The notes below the pieces were generated by a model. It was not told where the DNA came from. It saw only the letters and a list, made by a program, of their open reading frames with translations, and did no database searches. From Candidatus Gastranaerophilales bacterium (GTDB lineage: Bacteria > Cyanobacteriota > Vampirovibrionia > Gastranaerophilales > Gastranaerophilaceae): 20,215 nucleotides of DNA. The stretch lies in NCBI GenBank assembly GCA_905235825.1, contig CAJONH010000128.1:1-20215 (forward strand), in the 5' to 3' direction. Of this stretch, positions 1-6,874 are shown in pieces (the stretch's first letter is position 1; the number at the start of each line of letters is the position of its first letter). The position numbers and the translations under genes were made by a program.

Positions 1-30
1 ATTGCTTCTTACTACGGAGAAAAAGAATAA
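1..30 (+). CDS. C-terminal tail of an upstream gene, cut by the window edge
   Basis: Only ten codons are visible: frame 1 reads nine residues (IASYYGEKE) and a TAA at 28-30. The fabH ATG follows with no gap, so the two genes are probably co-transcribed, and the fabH ribosome binding site (GGAGA, 16-20) lies inside this coding tail. In many bacteria plsX, the phosphate acyltransferase, precedes fabH, so plsX is the natural guess. That rests on gene order alone; nine residues are too few to identify a family. Confidence 0.45.
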   Translation: MASYYGEKE

Positions 31-1029
31 ATGAATATACCTGTTAAAATTGCGGGATTGGGATTTAAAGTTCCTGAAACTGTAATTACAAATGAAGATT
101 TAACAAAGATTTTAGATACCTCTGATGAATGGATTAAAACAAGAACCGGAATTGAAAAAAGGCATGTTCTTTCAGGTAATCAGAGTGCTGTAGAAATGGG
201 AATAGAAGCTGCAAAAAAGGCAATAAAAAAATCAGGAATAAATCCTGAAGATATTGACTATATTATAGCAGCAGCAAGTTTGGGAACGCACATTTATCCT
301 TCCTGTGCCTGTGAAATACAAGGTGCAATCGGTGCATCAAATGCTGCATGCTTCGATGTTACTGCGGCTTGTTCAGGGCTTATATATTCAATGGGAATAG
401 CCAAAAGTTTTATAAGTTCCGGTATGGCTAAAAATATATTGTTAGTCGCAACAGAAGGTCTTTCAAGATGCTTGGATTGGACTGACAGGTCTACCTGTGT
501 TCTTTTCGGCGATGGTGCAGGTGCTATGATGCTTACTTTATCGGATGACGGACAGGATGATATTGCTGCCGTCGATTTAAAATCATTCGGTAATTTAGGA
601 CATTACATACAAATGCCGACTACAGGAAAAAATTGTCCGCTGGCTGAACCTAATAATGAAGAAAAAATGTTCATAAAAATGGAAGGAAAAGAAGTATATA
701 AATTTGTTGTAACAAAACTTCCTCTCTTTATTGAAGAATGTGTTGAAAAATCAGGCATGAATTTGAAAGATATTGATTATCTCGTTCCTCATCAGGCAAA
801 TATGAGAATAATTGAAGCTCTTGAAAAAAGACTTGAATTTAATTCCGAAAATGTAATATCTAATATACAGGAATATGCTAATACTTCGGCAGCTTCTATT
901 CCGATTGCCCTTGTTGAAGCTATTGAAACAGGCAGGATGAAGTTGCCATGCTCAGCTATACTTACGGGGTTTGGTGCGGGTATGACAGCAGGAACGGCTA
1001 TTGTAAGATTAAGAGAAGGTATCGCATAA
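31..1029 (+). CDS. fabH: 3-oxoacyl-ACP synthase III (FabH, KAS III)
   Basis: FabH starts fatty-acid synthesis in the cytoplasm by condensing an acyl-CoA primer, usually acetyl-CoA, with malonyl-ACP. The 332-residue length is normal for the family. The whole catalytic triad is visible: Cys114 in TAACSG, His254 in PHQAN and Asn284 in the NTSAAS motif, matching the Cys-His-Asn set of KAS III; the C-terminal glycine-rich GFGAGMTAG is also present. The N-terminal DTSDEWIKTRTGI is a classic FabH signature. The ATG at 31 has GGAGA ten bases upstream. It is the first complete gene of the fabH-fabD-fabG-acpP-fabF cluster, and its stop overlaps the fabD start by one base, suggesting translational coupling. 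Identification is firm. Confidence 0.97.
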   Translation: MNIPVKIAGLGFKVPETVITNEDLTKILDTSDEWIKTRTGIEKRHVLSGNQSAVEMGIEAAKKAIKKSGINPEDIDYIIAAASLGTHIYPSCACEIQGAIGASNAACFDVTAACSGLIYSMGIAKSFISSGMAKNILLVATEGLSRCLDWTDRSTCVLFGDGAGAMMLTLSDDGQDDIAAVDLKSFGNLGHYIQMPTTGKNCPLAEPNNEEKMFIKMEGKEVYKFVVTKLPLFIEECVEKSGMNLKDIDYLVPHQANMRIIEALEKRLEFNSENVISNIQEYANTSAASIPIALVEAIETGRMKLPCSAILTGFGAGMTAGTAIVRLREGIA

Positions 1030-1970
1030 TGATTAAAACAGCATTAATTTTTCCGGGACAGGGTACTCAAAAATCGGGCATGGGAAAAGATTTATATGAA
1101 AATTCAAGTGCAGCAAGACGTGTATTTGAAACTGCAAACAGAGTTTTAGGGTTTGATATTGCTGATATGTGTTTTAACGGCAGTGCAGAGGATTTAATGA
1201 AAACAATTAATTCTCAGCCATGTATAGTAACAGTTGAGATTGCTGCATTTGAAGCATTAAAAGAACAGACTGATATCTCTTTTCAGGCTGCTGCAGGACA
1301 CAGTTTAGGTGAATACAGTGCATTATATGCATCGGGTGCCGTTGATTTGGAAGCTGTTTTAAAGTTAATTCAAAAAAGAGCCGAGTTGATGAATAAAGCG
1401 GCAGAAGAAACCAACGGTTCAATGGCCGCAGTCATCGGCTTAGATAATCAAACAGTTATTGATATATTGGAAAAAACAGAAAATATTTATGCCGCTAATT
1501 TTAATTCTCCGGGGCAGGTTGTTATAACGGGAGATAAAACAGCAATAAATCTAAATTTGGATAAATTTAAAGAAGCAGGTGCAAAGAAAGTAATTCCTTT
1601 ATCTGTATCAGGGGCATTTCATTCTCCGTTAATGAAAAATGCAAGTGAAGAATTTAAAGACTTTGTAAATAATTTTTCTTTTAATGATGTTAATATTCCG
1701 GTTTATACGAATGTAGATGCAAAAGCTGAAACTTCCGGAAAAATGTTCAGAGAAAAACTTCCAAAACAAATTTATTCATCTGTTTTATGGACTCAAACAA
1801 TCCATAATATTGCTGATGACGGAATTACAAATTTTATGGAAATAGGTCCGGGAAAAGTTCTTGCCGGTTTAAACAAAAAAATTAATCCTGAATTGAAAAC
1901 ATTAAATGTATTTGATTGGGAATCTTTAACAAGTACCGTAAATGAAATAAAAGAAAAGGAACTTGTGTAG
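1029..1970 (+). CDS. fabD: malonyl-CoA:ACP transacylase (FabD)
   Basis: FabD moves malonyl from CoA to the phosphopantetheine arm of acyl carrier protein, making the extender unit for FabH and FabF. I place the start at the ATG at 1029, which shares one base with the fabH stop (TAATG) and gives the canonical FabD start MIKTALIFPGQGTQ, 313 residues. The frame is open further upstream, to 948, but that stretch lies inside fabH and resembles no FabD. Visible motifs are the GQGTQ oxyanion loop near residues 11-15, the nucleophile Ser92 in GHSLGEY, the Arg of QKRAELM that binds the malonyl carboxylate, and His198 in GAFHSPLM. A weak AGAAGG precedes the start, and coupling to fabH is likely. It ends in TAG, which shows that TAG serves as a stop in this genome. 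Confidence 0.96.
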   Translation: MIKTALIFPGQGTQKSGMGKDLYENSSAARRVFETANRVLGFDIADMCFNGSAEDLMKTINSQPCIVTVEIAAFEALKEQTDISFQAAAGHSLGEYSALYASGAVDLEAVLKLIQKRAELMNKAAEETNGSMAAVIGLDNQTVIDILEKTENIYAANFNSPGQVVITGDKTAINLNLDKFKEAGAKKVIPLSVSGAFHSPLMKNASEEFKDFVNNFSFNDVNIPVYTNVDAKAETSGKMFREKLPKQIYSSVLWTQTIHNIADDGITNFMEIGPGKVLAGLNKKINPELKTLNVFDWESLTSTVNEIKEKELV

Positions 1971-2043
1971 TGGAGGTAAAACCTGTTTTTTACAACACTA
2001 CGGAAAATATAAAATTAAAAATGATTAATGTAAAGGATAAATT

Positions 2044-2778
2044 ATGGCAGATGGTGAAAAAAAAGTTGCGTTAGTTACGGGAGCATCAAGAGGTATAGGC
2101 AGAGCATGTGCCGTTGAACTTGCAAAAGCAGGTTATGATGTTGCTATAACTTATGCCGGTAATGATGAAGCAGCAAATCAAACAGTTAAAGATATAACAG
2201 ATTTGAATGTAAAATCAAAAGCGTATAAGTTTGATGTATCAAATAAAGAGGCATGCCAAAAAGCTGCGGATGAAATTCTTGCCGATTTCGGGAAATTGGA
2301 TGTACTTGTCAATAATGCGGGAATTACACGTGACGGCTTGTTTATGAGAATGAACAGCGATAATTGGGAAGCAGTTATAAATACAAATTTAAACAGTGCT
2401 TTTTACATGACAAGTCCTATTATTAAAACAATGGTAAAACAACGCTCAGGTTGTATTGTCAATATGTCCAGTATAGTCGGAAAAATGGGAAATGCAGGAC
2501 AGGCTAATTATTCTGCGGCTAAAGCAGGTTTAATAGGATTTACAAAATCACTTGCAAAAGAACTCGGTTCCAGAAACATACGAGTTAATGCAATAGCTCC
2601 CGGATTTATTCAAACAGACATGACTAAGGGGCTTGAAACAGAAAAAATAGCAGAACATATTCCGCTGAAAAGATTGGGAACACCTGAAGATATTGCAAAA
2701 ACAGTTAAATTTTTAGCCGAAGAAGGAACTTATATAACAGGGCAGGTAATAGGTGTTGACGGCGGGCTTGTTGTCTAA
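2044..2778 (+). CDS. fabG: 3-oxoacyl-ACP reductase (FabG)
   Basis: FabG reduces 3-oxoacyl-ACP to 3-hydroxyacyl-ACP with NADPH, the first reduction of each elongation cycle. At 244 residues it is a typical classical short-chain dehydrogenase. The cofactor-binding TGASRGIG is at residues 12-19, NNAG at 90-93, and the catalytic Ser143, Tyr156 and Lys160 lie in MSSIVG and YSAAK. The FabG-like NAGITRD and GQANYSAAKAG contexts favour FabG over other SDRs. AAAGG (2032-2036) precedes the ATG. A 73-base gap separates it from fabD; I see no terminator or good promoter there, so I read it as the same operon. Confidence 0.96.
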   Translation: MADGEKKVALVTGASRGIGRACAVELAKAGYDVAITYAGNDEAANQTVKDITDLNVKSKAYKFDVSNKEACQKAADEILADFGKLDVLVNNAGITRDGLFMRMNSDNWEAVINTNLNSAFYMTSPIIKTMVKQRSGCIVNMSSIVGKMGNAGQANYSAAKAGLIGFTKSLAKELGSRNIRVNAIAPGFIQTDMTKGLETEKIAEHIPLKRLGTPEDIAKTVKFLAEEGTYITGQVIGVDGGLVV

Positions 2779-2785
2779 AATGTAA

Positions 2786-2818
2786 ACAATTTGCAAATTT
2801 AATTGTAAATAGTATAAT
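2786..2818 (+). promoter_or_regulatory. probable acpP promoter with an inverted repeat over its -35
   Basis: TTGCAA at 2791-2796 (four of six matches to the -35 consensus) is separated by 16 bases from a perfect TATAAT at 2813-2818. An inverted repeat, ACAATT (2786-2791) and AATTGT (2801-2806) around a 9-base centre, overlaps the -35 box and could be an operator or chance in AT-rich DNA. A separate acpP promoter makes sense because carrier protein is needed in far greater amounts than the Fab enzymes. Confidence 0.55.
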
Positions 2819-2873
2819 AAATTCATAATAAGAAAATAATGTAGTATAAGTTAATGAAAATGAGGTAGAAAAA

Positions 2874-3107
2874 ATGAGTGACGTTTTAGAGAGAGTAAAG
2901 AAAGTTGTTGTTGAACAATTAAGCGTAGATGAAAGTGCTGTTACTCCCGAAGCAAGTTTTACTGCAGATTTAGGTGCTGATTCTTTGGATACCGTAGAAT
3001 TAGTTATGGCTTTTGAAGAAGAATTTGGATGCGAAATACCTGATGAAGAAGCTGAAAAAATTGCAACTGTTCAAGATGCAGTAAATTATATCGAAGCAAA
3101 TTCGTAA
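2874..3107 (+). CDS. acpP: acyl carrier protein
   Basis: The small acidic carrier holds growing acyl chains on a phosphopantetheine arm. At 77 residues it is standard for AcpP. The attachment serine is Ser37 in GADSLDTVELV, the classic AcpP signature, followed by the acidic helix FEEEFGCEIPDEEAEKI that Fab enzymes recognise. GAGGT (2862-2866) lies 7 bases before the ATG. It sits between fabG and fabF, the usual place, and has its own promoter upstream. The product should be modified by a holo-ACP synthase encoded elsewhere. Confidence 0.97.
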   Translation: MSDVLERVKKVVVEQLSVDESAVTPEASFTADLGADSLDTVELVMAFEEEFGCEIPDEEAEKIATVQDAVNYIEANS

Positions 3108-3147
3108 TCACAAATTAAGTGACGAATGAATTTCGCAAATGATTTAT

Positions 3148-3183
3148 TAATGAGGAGTTCTTCGCTGTAAGTTCTCCTCATTA
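3148..3183 (+). terminator. hairpin between acpP and fabF (weak terminator or processing element)
   Basis: A perfect 10-bp stem pairs 3148-3157 (core AATGAGGAG) with 3174-3183 (CTCCTCATT) around a 16-base loop. No run of T follows, so it is not a textbook intrinsic terminator. It could lower read-through from the strong acpP promoter into fabF, or protect the 3' end of a short acpP mRNA. Confidence 0.5.
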
Positions 3184-3236
3184 TATTAGATATTTCACTT
3201 ATTCCACATGATGAAAGAATTTACAAAGGTGGCAAA

Positions 3237-4496
3237 ATGACAAAAAGACGAGTAGTAATTACAGGCATGGGGGTAATATCTCCTTTCGGAGTCGGCTCTG
3301 ATAAATTATGGAACGGCGTAGCAGAAGGCAGAAGCGGTGTTTCAAAGATTTAGAATATGGAAGATATGAGCGGGCATACTGTACTAATCGGCGGTGAAAT
3401 TAAGAAAAAAGACTTTAATCCTGAAGACTATTTTGATGCAAAAGAAGCAAAAAGACTTGATAAATTTTTGCAGTATGCTATTGTTGCGGCAAGAGAAGCT
3501 GTTGCTGATTCAAAAATTAAAGAATCGGATATTGATCCTTATAGGTTTGGTGTAATTGCAGGAGCTGCCGCAGGCGGTTTTCAAACTATAGAAAAAAGTT
3601 ATTATGCAATGCTGACTAAAGGTCCTACAAAGTGTTCTCCCTTCACTATTCCAATGTTAATATGTGATATGTGTGCCGGTAAAATATCAATGGAGGTTGG
3701 TGCAAAAGGTGTTAATAAGGCGGTTGTTTCTGCTTGTGCGACTTCTGCTCACTGTATAGGCGATGCTTTTAGAACAATACAATATGATGAAGCAGATGCA
3801 ATAATTGCAGGCGGAAGTGAAGCTGTTATATGCATGATTGGTATAGGTGCATTTACTGCTGCAAGAACACTATCAAAAAGGAACGATGAGCCTGAAAAAG
3901 CATCAAGACCTTATGATAAAGACCGTGACGGTTTTGTTATGGCAGAGGGTGCCGGTATGCTTGTTTTAGAAGAACTTGAGCATGCTAAAAAACGTGGTGC
4001 TAAAATTTATGCCGAAATCATAGGTTATGGTCAGACCGGTGATGCTTATGATGTTGTAGCCCCCTGTCCTGACGGTTCCAGTGCCGGAAAAGCAATGGAA
4101 TTTGCACTGAAAGATGCGGGTATAAAGGCAGAAGATGTAGACTATATTAATACCCATGGAACAAGCACACATCTTGGCGATATAGCTGAATCTTTAGCTA
4201 TTGCAAGGGTGTTTGGAGATAAAGAAAAAAATAAAAATCTAAAAGTAAGTTCTACAAAATCTTCTACGGGACACATGCTTGGAGCATCAGGGGCTGCTGA
4301 ATCGGTTATATGTATTAATGCTATTAATCATGGCATTGTTCCGCCTACAATTAATTTGGATAATTTAGATGAAGAAGTTGCTAATTTAAATTATGTTGCA
4401 AATAAAGCACTAAAAGCTGATGTGAATATTGCACTTACCAATTCATTTGGATTTGGCGGTCATAATGCTGTATTAATTTATAGAAAATACAAATAA
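3237..4496 (+). pseudogene. fabF: 3-oxoacyl-ACP synthase II (FabF, KAS II) interrupted by an in-frame amber codon
   Basis: FabF condenses acyl-ACP with malonyl-ACP to lengthen the chain. Translation from ATG 3237, which has a good AAAGGTGG site upstream, gives the true FabF N-terminus (MTKRRVVITGMGVISPFG) but meets TAG at 3351-3353 (codon 39). The same frame then continues to 4496. Counted across the stop it spans 419 residues, close to the usual 410-415. The active site is complete: Cys167 in SACATS, His307 in NTHGTST, Lys341 and His346 in STKSSTGH (numbered from ATG 3237), and the C-terminal SFGFGGHN is intact. An ATG at 3357, three bases after the stop, could allow restart and a 379-residue product, but that would lack the first core strand and has no ribosome site of its own. 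The gene shows no other decay, so a fresh mutation, a sequencing error or suppression are all possible. The family call is firm; whether it is functional is open. Confidence 0.85.
3351..3353 (+). other. premature TAG stop inside fabF
   Basis: The codon after SGVSKI, where FabF proteins normally read on into the next strand, is TAG. It is followed by AAT ATG, so a restart codon lies three bases beyond. Single-base neighbours of TAG include GAG, AAG and CAG, all plausible at this surface position. TAG is the normal terminator of fabD, rpsB, the GNAT gene and the 76-residue gene in this window, so general reassignment of TAG is unlikely. Confidence 0.9.
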
Positions 4497-4509
4497 TATA
4501 TTTTTTATA

Positions 4510-4548
4510 AAAAAGGACATTAAGCTATTAAATCTTAATGTCCTTTTT
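4510..4548. terminator. strong bidirectional intrinsic terminator
   Basis: A perfect 15-bp stem pairs 4510-4524 (AAAAAGGACATTAAG) with 4534-4548, with a 9-base loop. The A-run on one side and the T-run on the other give a U-tract in both directions, so it can end both the fab operon from the left and the radical SAM gene from the right; the two genes converge here. Confidence 0.9.
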
Positions 4549-4564
4549 GCTTATTAAATCTATT

Positions 4565-6010
4565 TTATCTTATAATGGAATTCTTTATCATCCTGAAACC
4601 ATAGTAAATATAATTTTTTAAAACCAACGGGGATTTTATCTGTTTAAACTTTTTTATTATATAAGATGGTCTTAGATAAAATTTCAGTGCAATATCTTTT
4701 TTGAATTTTAATAACTGTTTAGAAGATAACTTAGAAATAGAATTTGTAATATTTTTATATGAATCATGACCTAAAATATCAGAAATATCAATTTCTTTAT
4801 CGAAAAATAATTCTTCATAAACAGGAGTTTTATAATAAGGAACAACAACTGAAATTTCAATATAATCCGCATCAAGTTCAAAAATATGTTTTTTTGTTTC
4901 TTCTATATGAGTTTCATTTTCCCAAGGGAAGCCTATTAAAAAATGACCCAAAATTTTTATGTCATATTTTTTACATAATTTTGCCGCTCTACAGTTTTGT
5001 TCTATGGTTGTTCCTTTTTTCATTTTTTTTAGCGACTCATTACTTCCCGATTCAAAACCAAATGCTAGCAATTTGCACCCTGAATCTTTCATTATTTTTA
5101 CAAGTTCATCATCAATGGTGTCAACTCTTGCTGTGGCTGTCCAGCTTATTGTTTTGTTAAGACCGGAATTAATTAAAAGTTTGCATAATTCAATAACTCT
5201 TTCTCTGTTTGCTGTAAAGGTATCCGATTTTAAGAAAAATTCAAAAATGTTATATTTTTCCGTGCATTCTTTTATCTCATCAAAAATACTTTTTGATGAG
5301 CGAAATCGGACTTTTTTCCCTGATATTATAGGTGAAAGACAGTAAAAACAATTAAAACAGCATCCTTTTGCTGTTGTTATTAATGCCATAGGTTTATTTG
5401 TTGCAGGATTTACGTAAAGTTCATTTTTCATAAGACTTCTATCAGGAAACGGCAAACTGTCCAAATCTTGATTAAATTCCGTTACATTTTGTATAATCCA
5501 TTCATTTTTTTGTTTATATGATATACCTTGAATATTTTTAAGCAGAGATTTATCTTTAAAATGGGCATCAATTAAACCCTTAATAATAAATTCAATTTCT
5601 CCGCCTATTAAATAATCGATATCGGATAAATTAATTTTATCAAGAAATTCTTTGTGCGGATTAAAAAATAATGCACCTTTTAGTATTACAGCGATATTAT
5701 TTTTTATTTTTTTTACTTCACTTATAACATCTAAATCATAATATATACTACCGTTTGTTGTGCTAATAAATATAATATCAGGAGCATACATTTTTATATC
5801 ATTCAAAAAATCCTGTAAAGAAAGTCTTTCTGCTTGATAATCTCTGAGAAAAACATTATAATCCGGACTTTTTAGGCAAGATGCAACATATCCAAGGTCA
5901 TTACAAGCTCTGCAACAATTAACAAAAGAAGACTCTATATCTACCTGACACCTGTCCTCTCCACGTTGAAAAGCCCTTCCCGGTGGATATATAATCATTA
6001 CCCTTTTCAT
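4565..6010 (-). CDS. radical SAM protein with an N-terminal B12-binding-type domain
   Basis: The protein has 481 residues. Its start, MKRVMIIYPPG, and the Rossmann-like N-terminal ~150 residues match the cobalamin-binding domain found before many class B radical SAM enzymes, though no clear DxHxxG cobalamin-ligand motif is visible. The radical SAM core begins at TAKGCCFNCFYC: Cys217, Cys221 and Cys224 form the CxxxCxxC that holds the 4Fe-4S cluster. Later motifs include FGFESGSNESLKKMKKG and LIGFPWE, usual in this group. Such proteins methylate or rearrange unactivated carbons in cofactors, lipids or natural products; the substrate here cannot be told. Extra N-terminal cysteines (DRC, NCCRAC) are notable. 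It lies downstream of a YhcH-like gene and ends at the shared terminator. No Shine-Dalgarno is seen; the -10-like box ends six bases before the ATG. Confidence 0.85.
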   Translation of the reverse strand: MKRVMIIYPPGRAFQRGEDRCQVDIESSFVNCCRACNDLGYVASCLKSPDYNVFLRDYQAERLSLQDFLNDIKMYAPDIIFISTTNGSIYYDLDVISEVKKIKNNIAVILKGALFFNPHKEFLDKINLSDIDYLIGGEIEFIIKGLIDAHFKDKSLLKNIQGISYKQKNEWIIQNVTEFNQDLDSLPFPDRSLMKNELYVNPATNKPMALITTAKGCCFNCFYCLSPIISGKKVRFRSSKSIFDEIKECTEKYNIFEFFLKSDTFTANRERVIELCKLLINSGLNKTISWTATARVDTIDDELVKIMKDSGCKLLAFGFESGSNESLKKMKKGTTIEQNCRAAKLCKKYDIKILGHFLIGFPWENETHIEETKKHIFELDADYIEISVVVPYYKTPVYEELFFDKEIDISDILGHDSYKNITNSISKLSSKQLLKFKKDIALKFYLRPSYIIKKFKQIKSPLVLKNYIYYGFRMIKNSIIR

Positions 6011-6016
6011 AGTATT

Positions 6017-6045
6017 ATGTTACAATGAAAAACATATTATTACAA
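6017..6045 (-). promoter_or_regulatory. possible promoter for a leaderless radical SAM mRNA
   Basis: Read on the minus strand, TTGTAA (6045-6040) and TAACAT (6022-6017) stand 17 bases apart. The -10-like box ends exactly six bases before the ATG at 6010, so transcription would begin at or next to the start codon. There is no purine-rich ribosome site between. The hexamers match the consensus only moderately. Confidence 0.4.
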
Positions 6046-6088
6046 GGTACGTATACAATGTTGGATATTAACTGAATTTGAAAGCATT

Positions 6089-6532
6089 TCAATATAAAAT
6101 TTTAAAAATAGCTTTTTTTACAACAGAAGGCTTATCTATACATAAAGCAGGCATGTGGGCATCTTGCGGATAAAAAATTAAAAAGGTTTTATTATCAGCT
6201 TTTAATTTATCAACTTTACCTTCTAAGAACATTACATCCTTTTCTTCATTATATGTTTCATTTACTGTTGTCGTATCAATATTAGTATAGCCCATAAATT
6301 CTTCGCCTTTGACTACAACCTGAATATCTATATATTTTTTGTGGGCTTCAAGTTTTTGTACAGACTTTGTTTCATATTCCTGTAAATTAAAAAATACTTC
6401 ATTTTCCCTTAATTCATGCCTGCCGCATTCCATATCAATCAAATTGTGTGTATTAATATAGTTAAAAACAAGCTCAAAATCTTTATGTAAAGTAATATAT
6501 TTTTCTGAATTTTTCAAACTGTCTACAATCAT
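6089..6532 (-). CDS. YhcH/YjgK/YiaL family (DUF386) cupin-like protein
   Basis: This 147-residue protein has the length and conserved blocks of the YhcH/YjgK/YiaL family, a single-domain beta-sandwich often linked to sugar or sialic-acid catabolism. Visible signatures are LEAHKKYIDIQVVVKGEE (Glu62, His64, Asp69) and FYPQDAHMP (Asp124, His126), which include the likely metal-binding residues of the cleft. The family function is not settled; anomerase or sugar-binding roles have been proposed. No sugar-catabolic genes lie next to it. AGGAGG-like sequence ahead of the ATG gives a strong start. The radical SAM gene lies 78 bases downstream and probably has its own start signals. Confidence 0.85.
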   Translation of the reverse strand: MIVDSLKNSEKYITLHKDFELVFNYINTHNLIDMECGRHELRENEVFFNLQEYETKSVQKLEAHKKYIDIQVVVKGEEFMGYTNIDTTTVNETYNEEKDVMFLEGKVDKLKADNKTFLIFYPQDAHMPALCIDKPSVVKKAIFKILY

Positions 6533-6553
6533 TGTTATATCCTCCGTATTTCT

Positions 6554-6582
6554 ATATTATCACAAAACTTTACAATTGTTAA
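6554..6582 (-). promoter_or_regulatory. probable promoter of the YhcH-family gene
   Basis: On the minus strand TTAACA (6582-6577, five of six to consensus) is followed after 17 bases by TAATAT (6559-6554), about 20 bases ahead of the ATG at 6532, with a good GGAGGA ribosome site between. Confidence 0.45.
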
Positions 6583-6670
6583 TCCAAAAAGGCAATTTTT
6601 TAAAACAAAAATACTTTATATATACACAGAGGGATTTAGAATTTAAACATTAATTAGGGGATTAAACAAT

Positions 6671-6874
6671 ATGAACGAATTACAATTAGATGGTGTTTTA
6701 GGAACAATAAGCGAACCGATTAAAAATGTATATAAATTATCTTCCAGAAAACAAATAGAGGAAATACAAAGAATTTGCAGAATCTTCAAAATAAATGAAG
6801 AACAAAAAATTAAACATAAAATGATTTCTTTAAAAAACTTATCAACAATGAAGGTTGTTTTTAGTAATAACTAA
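6671..6874 (+). CDS. small hypothetical protein, 67 aa
   Basis: I do not recognise this protein. It starts at ATG 6671 with GGGG (6657-6660) ten bases before, a passable ribosome site, and a TATATA-rich stretch near 6617-6624 could hold a -10 box. The product is basic with a predicted helical middle (SSRKQIEEIQRICRIFKINEEQ by composition, residues about 24-46) and no signal peptide or membrane segment. It ends tail-to-tail with the GNAT gene on the other strand: the two stop codons are nested in CTAA at 6871-6874. The nested stops and the start signals argue it is real, but coding status is not certain. Confidence 0.5.
   Translation: MNELQLDGVLGTISEPIKNVYKLSSRKQIEEIQRICRIFKINEEQKIKHKMISLKNLSTMKVVFSNN

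Noticed and set aside
948..1028. Longer FabD start upstream of 1029
   Set aside because: The extra residues lie in the fabH coding region and match no FabD; the start at 1029 gives the canonical N-terminus.
1970..2071. Small GTG-started frame between fabD and fabG
   Set aside because: It runs into the fabG start, has no ribosome site and no recognisable product.
3237..4496. Global reassignment of TAG to an amino acid
   Set aside because: TAG is the natural stop of fabD, rpsB, the GNAT gene and the 76-residue gene, each at the correct family length where a family is known.
4759..5345. Two overlapping plus-strand open frames opposite the radical SAM gene
   Set aside because: They overlap each other and the conserved radical SAM core; the Phe-rich low-complexity products look like reverse-frame artefacts.
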